In this document: positions 8,246 to 19,034 of the stretch, piece after piece
How the letters are laid out: the number at the start of each line of letters is the position of its first letter
Position numbering within the stretch: position 1 is the stretch's first letter
NCBI GenBank assembly: GCA_021845505.1
Contig: JAJZVU010000022.1
Location: 1 to 60,278 of the forward strand
Direction: 5' to 3'
DNA from: Pseudomonadota bacterium
GTDB lineage: Bacteria; Pseudomonadota; Gammaproteobacteria; Burkholderiales; Burkholderiaceae_C
DNA: 60,278 nucleotides
The notes under the pieces: model-generated
Databases searched by the model: none
Seen by the model: the letters and a program-made list of their open reading frames with translations, nothing else
Told to the model about the DNA's origin: nothing
Program-made: the position numbers and the translations under genes

Positions 8246-10312
8246 TCAGGTCGCGTCGGCCATGCCCTGGTGGCGCAGCAACGCGTCGATGCTCGGGTCG
8301 CGGCCGCGGAACGCGCGGAAGGACTCGATGGCATCGCGGCTGCCGCCGCTGGCCAGGATGTGGTCGCGAAACCGCGCGCCGGTCTGCGGGTCGAACACCC
8401 CATTTTCCTCGAACAGCGAGTAGGCGTCGGCGGACAGCACCTCGGCCCACTTGTAACTGTAATAGCCGGCCGCGTAGCCCCCGGCAAAGATATGGGAAAA
8501 ACTGTGTTGGAATCGGGAGAATTCCGGAGGAAACACCACCGCGACCTCGCGCCGCACCTGTTCGGCCAGGTCGGCCACCGCGCGCGGCGTGAACTCCCGC
8601 AGGTCGCGGTGCAGCCGCAGGTCGAACAGCGAGAACTCCACCTGGCGCAGGGTCTGCATGCCCGACTGGAAGTTGCGCGCTGCCAGCATGCGCTCGAAGG
8701 TCTGGCGCGGCAGCGCCTCGCCGGTGTCGACATGGCGGCCGATGCGCTGCAGCACCTCCCACTCCCAGCAGTAGTTCTCGAGGAACTGGCTGGGCAGCTC
8801 GACGGCGTCCCATTCCACTCCCGACATGCCCGATGCGGCGAGTTCGTCGACCCGGGTCAGCAGGTGGTGCAGCCCATGGCCGAACTCGTGGAACAGCGTC
8901 TGCACGTCGTCGTGGGTGAGCAGCGCCGGGCGCGCGCCGACGCCGCGCGCGAAGTTGCAGGTGAGCAGCGCCACCGGGGTCTGCAACTCGCCGCGCGGGC
9001 GCCGCCAGCGCGCGCGCGCGTCGTCCATCCACGCACCGCCGCGCTTGCCGGGGCGGGCGTAGAGGTCGGTGTAGCAATGGCCGACCAGCCGGCCGTCGCC
9101 GTCCTCCAGGCGCCACAGGCGCACGTCGGGGTGCCAGGCGCCGGCCGCCGGCTGCTCGAGCACCCGCACTCCGAACAGCCGCCACGCCAGATCGAACAAC
9201 CCGGCCAGCACCTGGGGCTCGGTGAAGTACTCCCGCAACTGCTGCTCGGAATAGGCGTAGCGCCGCTCGCGCAGGCGCTCGGAGGCGTAGGCCAGGTCCC
9301 AGGCCTGCAGCGAATCCAGGCCGAGCTCGGCGGCGGCGAACTCGCGCAGCTCCGCGAGATCGCGTTGCGCGTACGGCCGCGCGCGTCGCGCCAGGTCGAG
9401 CAGGAAGCCCTCGACCTGCTGCGGACTGTCGGCCATCTTGGGCTGCAGCGAGAGCTCGGCGTAGTTGTCGTAGCCCAGCAGCCGCGCCTGCTCGAAGCGC
9501 AGTTGCAGCAATTCGGCGATGACCTCGGAATTGTCCAGCCGCGCATCGCCCAGGTCGCTGGCCCGCGTCACGTAGGCCCGGTACAGGGTGCGCCGCAACT
9601 CGCGGTCGGCGGCATGCTGCATCACCGGCAGGTAGCTGGGCTGGTGCAACGTGAACACATAGCCCGGGCGCTCGCCCGCGGCCTCGCGCGCCGCCTGCAG
9701 CACGTCGTCGGCAAGCCCGGCGACCTGCGCCGCGTCGACGCGCAGGCTGAAGGCATCGGTGGCGTCGAGCAGGTGCTCGGAAAAGGCCTGCTCCAGTTCG
9801 GCGCTGCGCTGCTCGATCGCGGCGTGGCGCGCATGCGCCTGTCCGCGCAGTTGCGCGCCGCTCAGCCGCAGGTCGCGCAACGCATGCTCGACGATGCGCT
9901 GGCGCAAGGCCGGCAGGCGCCCGAACGCCGGGCCGTCGCGCAGCGCCTGGTAGCGGGCGTACAGCCTGGGGTCGGCGCCGAGTTCGGTCCACACCTCGGT
10001 GACCAGCGGCAGCATGGCGTTGAAGGCCTCGCGCAGCGGCGGGGTGTCGACCACCGCGTGCAGGTGCGACACCATCGACCAGGCGCGCGACAACGCCTCG
10101 CCGGCGGCCTGCAGCGGCTCGACCAGGTTGTCCCAGTCGGTCCGCTCCAGCGCCGGGGCGCCTTCGCCGCACACCTGCTGCAAGGCGTCGCGCAGCCGCG
10201 CCACCAGCGCGCGCAGCGCGGGTTCGATATCGGCCGGCCGCAGCGCGGCGTAGTCCGGCAGTTCGCTGGCGCTCGGCGGCAGCGCCGCGGCGGGTCGGGT
10301 CTCGGAGGACAT
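8246..10312 (-). CDS. prlC: Oligopeptidase A (M3 zinc metallopeptidase)
   Basis: A 688-residue cytoplasmic peptidase that degrades oligopeptides and cleaved signal peptides. The zinc-binding HEFGH motif is at residues 475-479, in LFHEFGHGLHH, and the C-terminal helical region of the M3 family follows. Start ATG 10312 gives MSSETRPAAALPP before the first conserved helix; length matches E. coli PrlC (680). It sits 50 bases downstream of folD on the same strand, so the block sensor kinase-regulator-folD-prlC probably forms one transcription unit. OpdA is a synonym. Dcp, the related dipeptidyl carboxypeptidase, is less likely because of the folD linkage. Confidence 0.93.
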   Translation of the reverse strand: MSSETRPAAALPPSASELPDYAALRPADIEPALRALVARLRDALQQVCGEGAPALERTDWDNLVEPLQAAGEALSRAWSMVSHLHAVVDTPPLREAFNAMLPLVTEVWTELGADPRLYARYQALRDGPAFGRLPALRQRIVEHALRDLRLSGAQLRGQAHARHAAIEQRSAELEQAFSEHLLDATDAFSLRVDAAQVAGLADDVLQAAREAAGERPGYVFTLHQPSYLPVMQHAADRELRRTLYRAYVTRASDLGDARLDNSEVIAELLQLRFEQARLLGYDNYAELSLQPKMADSPQQVEGFLLDLARRARPYAQRDLAELREFAAAELGLDSLQAWDLAYASERLRERRYAYSEQQLREYFTEPQVLAGLFDLAWRLFGVRVLEQPAAGAWHPDVRLWRLEDGDGRLVGHCYTDLYARPGKRGGAWMDDARARWRRPRGELQTPVALLTCNFARGVGARPALLTHDDVQTLFHEFGHGLHHLLTRVDELAASGMSGVEWDAVELPSQFLENYCWEWEVLQRIGRHVDTGEALPRQTFERMLAARNFQSGMQTLRQVEFSLFDLRLHRDLREFTPRAVADLAEQVRREVAVVFPPEFSRFQHSFSHIFAGGYAAGYYSYKWAEVLSADAYSLFEENGVFDPQTGARFRDHILASGGSRDAIESFRAFRGRDPSIDALLRHQGMADAT

Positions 10313-10362
10313 CGCGGGAACGCGGGCGGGTGGGAGCGTCGGGCGGGCGCCGCGGCGCCGCT

Positions 10363-11211
10363 TCAGGCCTGCTCGCAGGCCTGCAGGGTGTTGGCCAGCA
10401 GCATCGCGATGGTCATCGGGCCGACCCCCCCGGGCACCGGGGTGATCCAGCCGGCCACCTCGCTGGCGGCGGCGAAGTCGACGTCCCCGCACAGCGTGCC
10501 GTCGGGCAGTCGGTTGATCCCGACGTCGATCACCGCCGCGCCGGGCTTGATCATCTCGCCGCCGATCATGCGCGGCCGGCCCACCGCGGCCACCAGCACG
10601 TCGGCGCGTCGGCAGGTCTGCGCCAGGTCGGGGGTCCCGCTGTGGGCGATGGTCACCGTCGCGTTCATCTCCAGCAGCATCAGGGCCATCGGCTTGCCGA
10701 CGATGTTGGATCGGCCGACCACCACCGCGTGCCGGCCCCGCAGGTCCGACAGGCCGATGTGCTGCAGCATGCGCACGCAGCCCAGCGGCGTGCACGGACG
10801 CAGGCCCGGCCGTCCGACGAGCAGCGCGCCGGCATTGGCGACATGGAAGCCGTCGACGTCCTTGAGCGGGGAGATCGCCTCGATCACCCGCTGGCTGTCG
10901 ATGTGCCGGGGCAGCGGAAGCTGCACCAGGATGCCGTGCACGGCGTCGTCGTGGTTGAGGGCGTGGATGCGCGCCAGCAGCTCGCCCTCGCGCACCCCGG
11001 CGTCCAGCGCGTGGTGCACCGACAGGATCCCGGCCTGCTTGCACGCCGCGATCTTGTTGCGCACGTACACCTGGCTGGCCGGGTCGTCGCCGACCAGCAC
11101 CACCGCCAGCGCCGGCTGGCGCCCGCTTGCGCGCAGCGCGGCGGCGCGCTCGGCCAACCCCGCGCGCAGTTGCGCCGCCAGGTCCTTGCCGTCGATCCTT
11201 TGAGCTGTCAT
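10363..11211 (-). CDS. folD: Bifunctional methylenetetrahydrofolate dehydrogenase/cyclohydrolase
   Basis: A 282-residue enzyme that interconverts 5,10-methylene- and 10-formyl-tetrahydrofolate with NADP, supplying one-carbon units. Recognisable family stretches are [16 protein letters not shown] (containing the catalytic-loop Tyr-x-x-x-Lys), GILVQLPLP and [13 protein letters not shown]. Start ATG 11211 ([12 protein letters not shown]) aligns with other FolD proteins; a further in-frame start upstream would add 13 unlike residues. Located between the FixJ-type regulator and prlC, all on the minus strand. Confidence 0.96.
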   Translation of the reverse strand: MTAQRIDGKDLAAQLRAGLAERAAALRASGRQPALAVVLVGDDPASQVYVRNKIAACKQAGILSVHHALDAGVREGELLARIHALNHDDAVHGILVQLPLPRHIDSQRVIEAISPLKDVDGFHVANAGALLVGRPGLRPCTPLGCVRMLQHIGLSDLRGRHAVVVGRSNIVGKPMALMLLEMNATVTIAHSGTPDLAQTCRRADVLVAAVGRPRMIGGEMIKPGAAVIDVGINRLPDGTLCGDVDFAAASEVAGWITPVPGGVGPMTIAMLLANTLQACEQA

Positions 11212-11254
11212 CGGTAGGGTCGTCGGTCGGCGCGGGCTGCCGCGCCGCACCGCT

Positions 11255-11869
11255 TCACTTGGTTGCGCCCAGGGCGATCTTCAGGAGGTCGGCCACCGTG
11301 TTGGCGCCGAGCTTTTCCATGATGTTGGCGCGGTGCGCCTCCACCGTCTTGATGCTGATGTTCAGGTCGTCGGCGATCTGCTTGTTCAGCCGGCCGGCGA
11401 CGATGCGCTCGAGCACCTGCGACTCGCGGCTGGTCAGCTTGGACAGCAGCGCCTCGCGGCTTGCGCTTTGCGCGTGCTCCTCGAGATCCAGGCGCGCCTT
11501 CTGCAGCATGCGGTCGACCAGGTCGCGCAACAAATTCTCGTTGAACGGCTTTTCGATGAAATCGATCGCTCCCTTCTTCATCGTCGCCACCGCCATCGGC
11601 ACGTCGCCGTGGCCGGTGATGAAGGCCAGCGGAAGGGTCTGCCCGCGCTGCAGCAGGCGCTCCTGCAGTTCCAGTCCGCTCATGCCCGGCATGCGCACGT
11701 CGACGATCAGGCAGGCCACCTCGCGCGGGTCGAAGCGCGCCAGGAAGGCCTCGGCCGAGTCGAAGCAGCGCACCCGGTAGTCGTTGCCCTCGAGCAGCCA
11801 CTGCAGGGAGTCGCGTACGGCTTCGTCATCGTCGATGACATACACGGTACCTTTGTTCGCTGGTTTCAT
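11255..11869 (-). CDS. FixJ/NarL-family two-component response regulator
   Basis: A 204-residue regulator: receiver domain (residues about 8-125) followed by a LuxR-type helix-turn-helix (about 138-200, with [20 protein letters not shown] and [10 protein letters not shown]). The acidic pocket D13-D15, phosphoacceptor D57 (LIVDVRMPG) and K107 (IEKPF) are intact, so it should be phosphorylatable. Its ATG overlaps the kinase stop (ATGA), making the kinase upstream its obvious partner. Overall it is closest in style to FixJ/TtrR/DctR-type regulators. Targets are unknown; the divergent aceE-aceF-lpdA genes are the nearest candidates. Confidence 0.92.
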   Translation of the reverse strand: MKPANKGTVYVIDDDEAVRDSLQWLLEGNDYRVRCFDSAEAFLARFDPREVACLIVDVRMPGMSGLELQERLLQRGQTLPLAFITGHGDVPMAVATMKKGAIDFIEKPFNENLLRDLVDRMLQKARLDLEEHAQSASREALLSKLTSRESQVLERIVAGRLNKQIADDLNISIKTVEAHRANIMEKLGANTVADLLKIALGATK

Positions 11870-14403
11870 GGGCTCGTCGGGTCAAGTGCGGTGGCAGCGC
11901 TCGCGCCGACCTGCTCGGCAGGGCCGGCGGAAGGAAGGTCCGTGCCCCGCGGTGCCGTGGCGGCATCGACGCGGGGCGTGGGCTCCAGCGGCAGCGTGAA
12001 GCAAAACACACTGCCGCTGAGAATCTCCCCATTGTATTGATTCTCGGCCCACAGACGACCTTGATGGAACTCGACGATCGAGCGGCAGATGTTCAGGCCG
12101 ATGCCGAGTCCCTCCGACTTGGTGGTGTAGAAGGCTTCGAACAGGTGGCTCATCACTTCGTCGGACACCCCGGTGCCGTTGTCGCGCACGGCGAAGCGCA
12201 CCAGTCCCTGCTGCTGGGAGATGTCGAGTTCGACACTGCGCAGCACCCCCTGGCGCCCGGCCTGGTCGACCGCCTCGGCGGCGTTGCGCAGCAGGTTCAG
12301 CAGCACCTGCTCGATGAGGATCGGATCGGCATGCAGCGCCGGGATGCCGGCCGCGATATGGGTGAACAGTCGCACATTGCGGCGGCGCAACTCGATCTCC
12401 GCCAGTTCGAGGGTGTTCTGCACGATGTCCTGCACGCGGCACGCGACGCGGTGGGGTTCGCTCTTCTTGACGAAGTCGCGTACGCGGCGGATCACCGCCG
12501 CGGCGCGCTGCGCCTGGCGGGCGGTCTTTTCCAGCGCGGGCTGCAGTTCCTCGGCCGGCATCGAATGGTTGCGCAGGCGGGCGATCATCCCCGAGCAGTA
12601 GTTGTTGATCGCGGTCAGCGGCTGGTTGAGTTCGTGGGCCAGCGACGAGGCCATCTCCCCCATCGCGATCAGGCGGCTGGTGATCTGCGCCTTCTCTTCC
12701 TGGTTGCGGGCGACTTCCTCGGCCTGGTGGCGCGCGGTGACATCGGTGGCGATGAGCATCTGCACCACCCGCGAGTCGACCCATTGGATGTAGCGCTGGC
12801 GCACGTCGAACCAGCGGTCGAGCGACGCGACATGGATTTCGTGCACCTGCGCCTGGCTGTGCAGGAACTCGTCGGCCGGCAGGCCGGCGAAGCTGTCGAC
12901 CGCATCGTCGCCGTCGACCCCGGCGCCCGCCGGGGCATCCTGGCCGCTGAGCAGGTGATGGCCGAACGCCGAGGCGCCGAACCACTGGCGGTACAGCTTG
13001 TTGGCGTAGAGCTGCTCGTCGCGGTCGATCGCCAGCACCGACACCGCGGCGTCCAGGCCTTCGAGCACCGCGACGAAGCGTTCGTGGGACGCGGCGAGTT
13101 CCTGGCGGATGCGCGTGGGTTCGGTGATGTCGGTGATCGAGGTGACCCAGCCGGTCTGGCGGTTGCGGTTGTCGATCAGCGGCGACACGTAGACACGGGC
13201 GTCGAATTCACTGCCGTCCTTTCGCGCCAGTTTCAGCGCGAATCCCGATGGCGGAGCCAGCCCGTCCAGGGTCTGCTGCAGCGCCAGCGCCATCTCGGCC
13301 CGCCGCCGGGCGGGCCAGTAGGGGTGCGGCGGGGCCTGGCCGACCAGGTCGTGCTCGGAAAAGCCCGTCATCTTGCAAAAGGCCATGTTGACGTAGCTGA
13401 TCCGTCCCTTGAGGTCGATGGCCTGCATGCCGGTCGACAGGCTGTTTTCCATCGCCCGCCGGAACGCGGTCTCCCGCGTCAGGTTCTGCTGCGCCTGCAG
13501 CCGCTCGCGCATCTGGCGCCAGCTTCCCCACTGCATCCACAACATCAGCGCCGACAGCACGAACACCGCCCAGTACAGCCCGCGCACCGTCCAGCCAGGG
13601 CTCGAGTGGTAGCTGCTCACCCGCATCGCCAGCCCGGCGTCGAAGGGGTGCAGCGCCACCATGTATTGCAGCGGCTTGCGCTCGACGTCGCCGGTGGCGG
13701 TGCTGGCCAGCACCTGGCGGGTGGTGCGGTCGACCAGCGCGACCGCGTAATGGCTGCTGAGTTCCTGCACCGTGGTGCCGCGCATCAGGCCATCGATGGA
13801 GAACACCGCGCCGACCGTGCCGGCGAAGTCCGGCCCCAGCATCACCGGGATCGCCGATTCCACGACCCAGCCCAGTTCGGGAAGCCGATAGGGCAGGCTG
13901 TACACCGGATGCAGTTCGCGTTGCGCGAGTTGCTGCAGCAGCACCGACTGCTGCTGCAGCGGCCGATGCTGCGGTCCGATCCAGCGCAGGTCGCGCGGCA
14001 CCGCGGGGCTGACCACCAGGTGATCCAGGTGGCCGGTCGAGTCGGTCGCGTAGACCACGACCACGGGAGCGTGCTGGCGGACGAAATGGTTCGCCAGGTC
14101 GGGGAAGCGTGAACTCGCGCGCCGGCTTTCGAGGGCGTTGGCCATCGATTGCAACTGCTCCTGCATCAGGGCCATTTCCAGGCTCATGCGCTGGCGCGCC
14201 CATTCGCTGTCACGCTGCAGGGTGTCGTGCTCGCGCTGCAGTTCGGTCTGCTGGGTGTAGCGCACGAGTGCCGCGGCGGCGCCGAGGAACAGCACCAGCG
14301 ACAGCAGCGGCACGAACAGCAGAAGGCGGTCGGCGCTCAGGCCGCGCAGCAGCGGGCGGGCGCGCCCGCGCAGTCGAGGCAACAGCGAGGAGGTAGGTTT
14401 CAC
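11866..14403 (-). CDS. Membrane sensor histidine kinase with PAS domains
   Basis: About 845 residues. An N-terminal transmembrane helix (LLLFVPLLSLVLFLGAAAAL), a periplasmic sensing region of about 240 residues, a second helix (AVFVLSALMLWMQW), then two PAS regions (the first around ISYVNMAFCKMTGFSEHDL), a dimerisation domain with the phospho-accepting His at about residue 590 (SLAHELNQPLTAINNY) and a HATPase domain (NLLRNAAEAVDQA, DNGTGVSDE, GLGIGLNICRSIVEFH). This is the FixL/DctS-like HisKA class. The start is uncertain: GTG 14403 or TTG 14421, neither with a good ribosome-binding site. Divergent from aceE and coupled to the regulator. The ligand is unknown. Confidence 0.9.
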   Translation of the reverse strand: MKPTSSLLPRLRGRARPLLRGLSADRLLLFVPLLSLVLFLGAAAALVRYTQQTELQREHDTLQRDSEWARQRMSLEMALMQEQLQSMANALESRRASSRFPDLANHFVRQHAPVVVVYATDSTGHLDHLVVSPAVPRDLRWIGPQHRPLQQQSVLLQQLAQRELHPVYSLPYRLPELGWVVESAIPVMLGPDFAGTVGAVFSIDGLMRGTTVQELSSHYAVALVDRTTRQVLASTATGDVERKPLQYMVALHPFDAGLAMRVSSYHSSPGWTVRGLYWAVFVLSALMLWMQWGSWRQMRERLQAQQNLTRETAFRRAMENSLSTGMQAIDLKGRISYVNMAFCKMTGFSEHDLVGQAPPHPYWPARRRAEMALALQQTLDGLAPPSGFALKLARKDGSEFDARVYVSPLIDNRNRQTGWVTSITDITEPTRIRQELAASHERFVAVLEGLDAAVSVLAIDRDEQLYANKLYRQWFGASAFGHHLLSGQDAPAGAGVDGDDAVDSFAGLPADEFLHSQAQVHEIHVASLDRWFDVRQRYIQWVDSRVVQMLIATDVTARHQAEEVARNQEEKAQITSRLIAMGEMASSLAHELNQPLTAINNYCSGMIARLRNHSMPAEELQPALEKTARQAQRAAAVIRRVRDFVKKSEPHRVACRVQDIVQNTLELAEIELRRRNVRLFTHIAAGIPALHADPILIEQVLLNLLRNAAEAVDQAGRQGVLRSVELDISQQQGLVRFAVRDNGTGVSDEVMSHLFEAFYTTKSEGLGIGLNICRSIVEFHQGRLWAENQYNGEILSGSVFCFTLPLEPTPRVDAATAPRGTDLPSAGPAEQVGASAATALDPTSP

Positions 14404-14501
14404 GCCCCGAAGTCTATGCAAAGCCGGCGCCCGGGAGCATGCTTTGGGGTGCCCGATTCGACGCCCGCAGCGGGTTGTATTTCATAATATAAAAACGCAT
14501 G

Positions 14502-14530
14502 TTGCAATCCAAAAAAGTCTTTGCCATACT
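14502..14530 (+). promoter_or_regulatory. Candidate sigma-70 promoter of aceE
   Basis: TTGCAA (14502-14507), a 17-base spacer, then CATACT (14525-14530); each box matches the consensus at four of six positions with ideal spacing. It ends 27 bases before the aceE start codon. The whole 14475-14525 stretch is strikingly AT-rich for this genome (including TAATATAAAAA), as expected of a shared control region between the divergent kinase and aceE genes. It is the best match by eye, not a mapped start. Confidence 0.5.
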
Positions 14531-14557
14531 GGCGAGCAAACCCAGAGGAGACCCATG

Positions 14558-17263
<2,706 letters not shown>

Positions 17264-17289
17264 GGCCTGGCCGACGATACCCAGAACCA

Positions 17290-17630
17290 GGAGACGCGCA
17301 GATGGCCCGCATCGAGGTACGAGTTCCCGACATCGGGGATTTCAAGGACGTGGAGGTGATCGAGCTGCTGGTCAAGCCGGGAGACCGGATCGAGGCCGAG
17401 CAGTCGCTGGTCACCGTGGAGAGCGACAAGGCGAGCATGGAGATTCCCAGCAGCGCGGGCGGGGTGGTGCAGGCGCTGCTGGTCAAGCTGGGCGACAAGG
17501 TCAGCGAGGGCACGCCGATCGTGCAGCTGGAGGGCGAGCAGGTGGCCGCGCAGGCTGCCGAGGACGGCTCGCCCGCGGGCGAGCCGGCGGGCGAGCGGTC
17601 CAGCGCGCCGGCCCCGGCCGCCGCGGCGGC
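17290..17630 (+). repeat. 341-bp direct repeat, copy 1 (aceF lipoyl domain)
   Basis: This block, from GGAGACGCGCAG just before the aceF ATG through codon 109 and two bases of codon 110, is repeated 1,404 bases downstream at 18694-19034 in front of and inside lpdA. Reading both copies base by base I find a single difference: G at 17410 here versus A at 18814, changing Val to Ile. It covers the ribosome-binding site, the whole lipoyl domain and the start of the Ala/Pro linker, and breaks off abruptly after GCCGCGGCGGC. Confidence 0.97.
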
Positions 17631-18684
17631 CGGGCCCGAGCAGCCCGACGCGGCGCAGCCGCCCGGCGCGAACCTGGCATCGCAGCCCAGGCGGCCCGTG
17701 CCGCCGACCGCGGCGCTGCCGCCGCTGCCGTCCGAGCCGAACCCGGCGCGGCTGCCGCACGCGTCGCCTTCGGTGCGCAAGCTGGCGCGCGAACTCGGCG
17801 TTCCGCTGCAGGAGGTGCAGGGCAGCGGAGCCAGGGGCCGCATCACCGCCGAGGACGTGCAGTCCTTTGTCAAGGCCGTGATGAGCGGCCAGCTGACCAC
17901 CCGTGCCGCCGCGGCGCAAGGCGCCGGCGGCGGGCGCGGCGGCGGCCTCGACCTGCTGCCGTGGCCGCAGGTCGACTTCAGCCGGTTCGGCACGGTGTCC
18001 ACGCGGGCGCTGTCGAGGATCAAGAAGATCTCGGGTCCGAACCTGGCGCGCAACTGGGTGATGATCCCCCATGTCACCCAGTTCGATCTCGCCGACATCA
18101 CCGAGCTGGAGGAATTCCGCAAGTCTTCCAACGCCGGCGCTGCGGCCGGCAGCGCCAAGCTGACCATCCTGGCCTTCGTGATGAAGGCCTGCTGCAGCGC
18201 GCTCAGGCAGATGCCCGAGTTCAACGCCTCGCTCGACGAAAAGGGCGAGAACCTGATCCTCAAGGACTACGTGCACCTGGGATTCGCCGCCGATACCCCG
18301 CAGGGGCTGGTCGTGCCGGTGCTCAAGGATGCCGACCGCAAGGGCGTGCGCCAGATCGCCGCCGAGATGTCCGAACTGGCCGCGACCGCGCGCCAGGGCA
18401 AGCTCAAGCCGGCGGACATGCAGGGAGCCAGTTTCACCATCTCCAGCCTCGGGGGCGTCGGCGGCACGGCCTTCACGCCGATCATCAACGCTCCGGAGGT
18501 GGCGATCCTCGGGCTGTCCAAGTCGCAGGTGCAGCCGGTGTGGGACGGCAAGCAGTTCCAGCCCAGGCTGATGCTTCCGCTGTCGCTGTCGTACGACCAC
18601 CGGGTCATCGACGGCGCGATGGCGGCGCGCTTCACCACCTTGTTGGGCGAACTGCTCGGCGACATGCGCCGGGTGCTGCTCTGA
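17302..18684 (+). CDS. aceF: Dihydrolipoyllysine-residue acetyltransferase (E2 of pyruvate dehydrogenase)
   Basis: A 460-residue E2 core protein that carries acetyl groups on a lipoyl arm and transfers them to CoA. One N-terminal lipoyl domain (residues 1-75, lipoylated K43 in ESDKASMEIPS), an Ala/Pro linker, a peripheral-subunit-binding domain (about 153-192, SVRKLARELGV) and a C-terminal catalytic domain ending with the SYDHRVIDG motif (H433, D437). E. coli has three lipoyl domains; one or two is usual in other proteobacteria. GGAG precedes ATG 17302. The first 109 codons are duplicated almost perfectly in lpdA. Confidence 0.96.
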   Translation: MARIEVRVPDIGDFKDVEVIELLVKPGDRIEAEQSLVTVESDKASMEIPSSAGGVVQALLVKLGDKVSEGTPIVQLEGEQVAAQAAEDGSPAGEPAGERSSAPAPAAAAAGPEQPDAAQPPGANLASQPRRPVPPTAALPPLPSEPNPARLPHASPSVRKLARELGVPLQEVQGSGARGRITAEDVQSFVKAVMSGQLTTRAAAAQGAGGGRGGGLDLLPWPQVDFSRFGTVSTRALSRIKKISGPNLARNWVMIPHVTQFDLADITELEEFRKSSNAGAAAGSAKLTILAFVMKACCSALRQMPEFNASLDEKGENLILKDYVHLGFAADTPQGLVVPVLKDADRKGVRQIAAEMSELAATARQGKLKPADMQGASFTISSLGGVGGTAFTPIINAPEVAILGLSKSQVQPVWDGKQFQPRLMLPLSLSYDHRVIDGAMAARFTTLLGELLGDMRRVLL

Positions 18685-18693
18685 ACCGAACCG

Positions 18694-19034
18694 GGAGACG
18701 CGCAGATGGCCCGCATCGAGGTACGAGTTCCCGACATCGGGGATTTCAAGGACGTGGAGGTGATCGAGCTGCTGGTCAAGCCGGGAGACCGGATCGAGGC
18801 CGAGCAGTCGCTGATCACCGTGGAGAGCGACAAGGCGAGCATGGAGATTCCCAGCAGCGCGGGCGGGGTGGTGCAGGCGCTGCTGGTCAAGCTGGGCGAC
18901 AAGGTCAGCGAGGGCACGCCGATCGTGCAGCTGGAGGGCGAGCAGGTGGCCGCGCAGGCTGCCGAGGACGGCTCGCCCGCGGGCGAGCCGGCGGGCGAGC
19001 GGTCCAGCGCGCCGGCCCCGGCCGCCGCGGCGGC
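18694..19034 (+). repeat. 341-bp direct repeat, copy 2 (lpdA lipoyl domain)
   Basis: Second copy of the block at 17290-17630, differing at one base (A 18814). It includes the same ribosome-binding region GGAGACGCGCAG and the first 109 codons of lpdA. Identity at synonymous positions, not only at protein level, points to recent duplication or continuing gene conversion between the two genes. Confidence 0.97.

Noticed and set aside
8270-11203. A 977-codon plus-strand open frame opposite prlC and folD
   Set aside because: It runs across two independent genes on the other strand, a sign of GC-driven frame openness rather than a gene.
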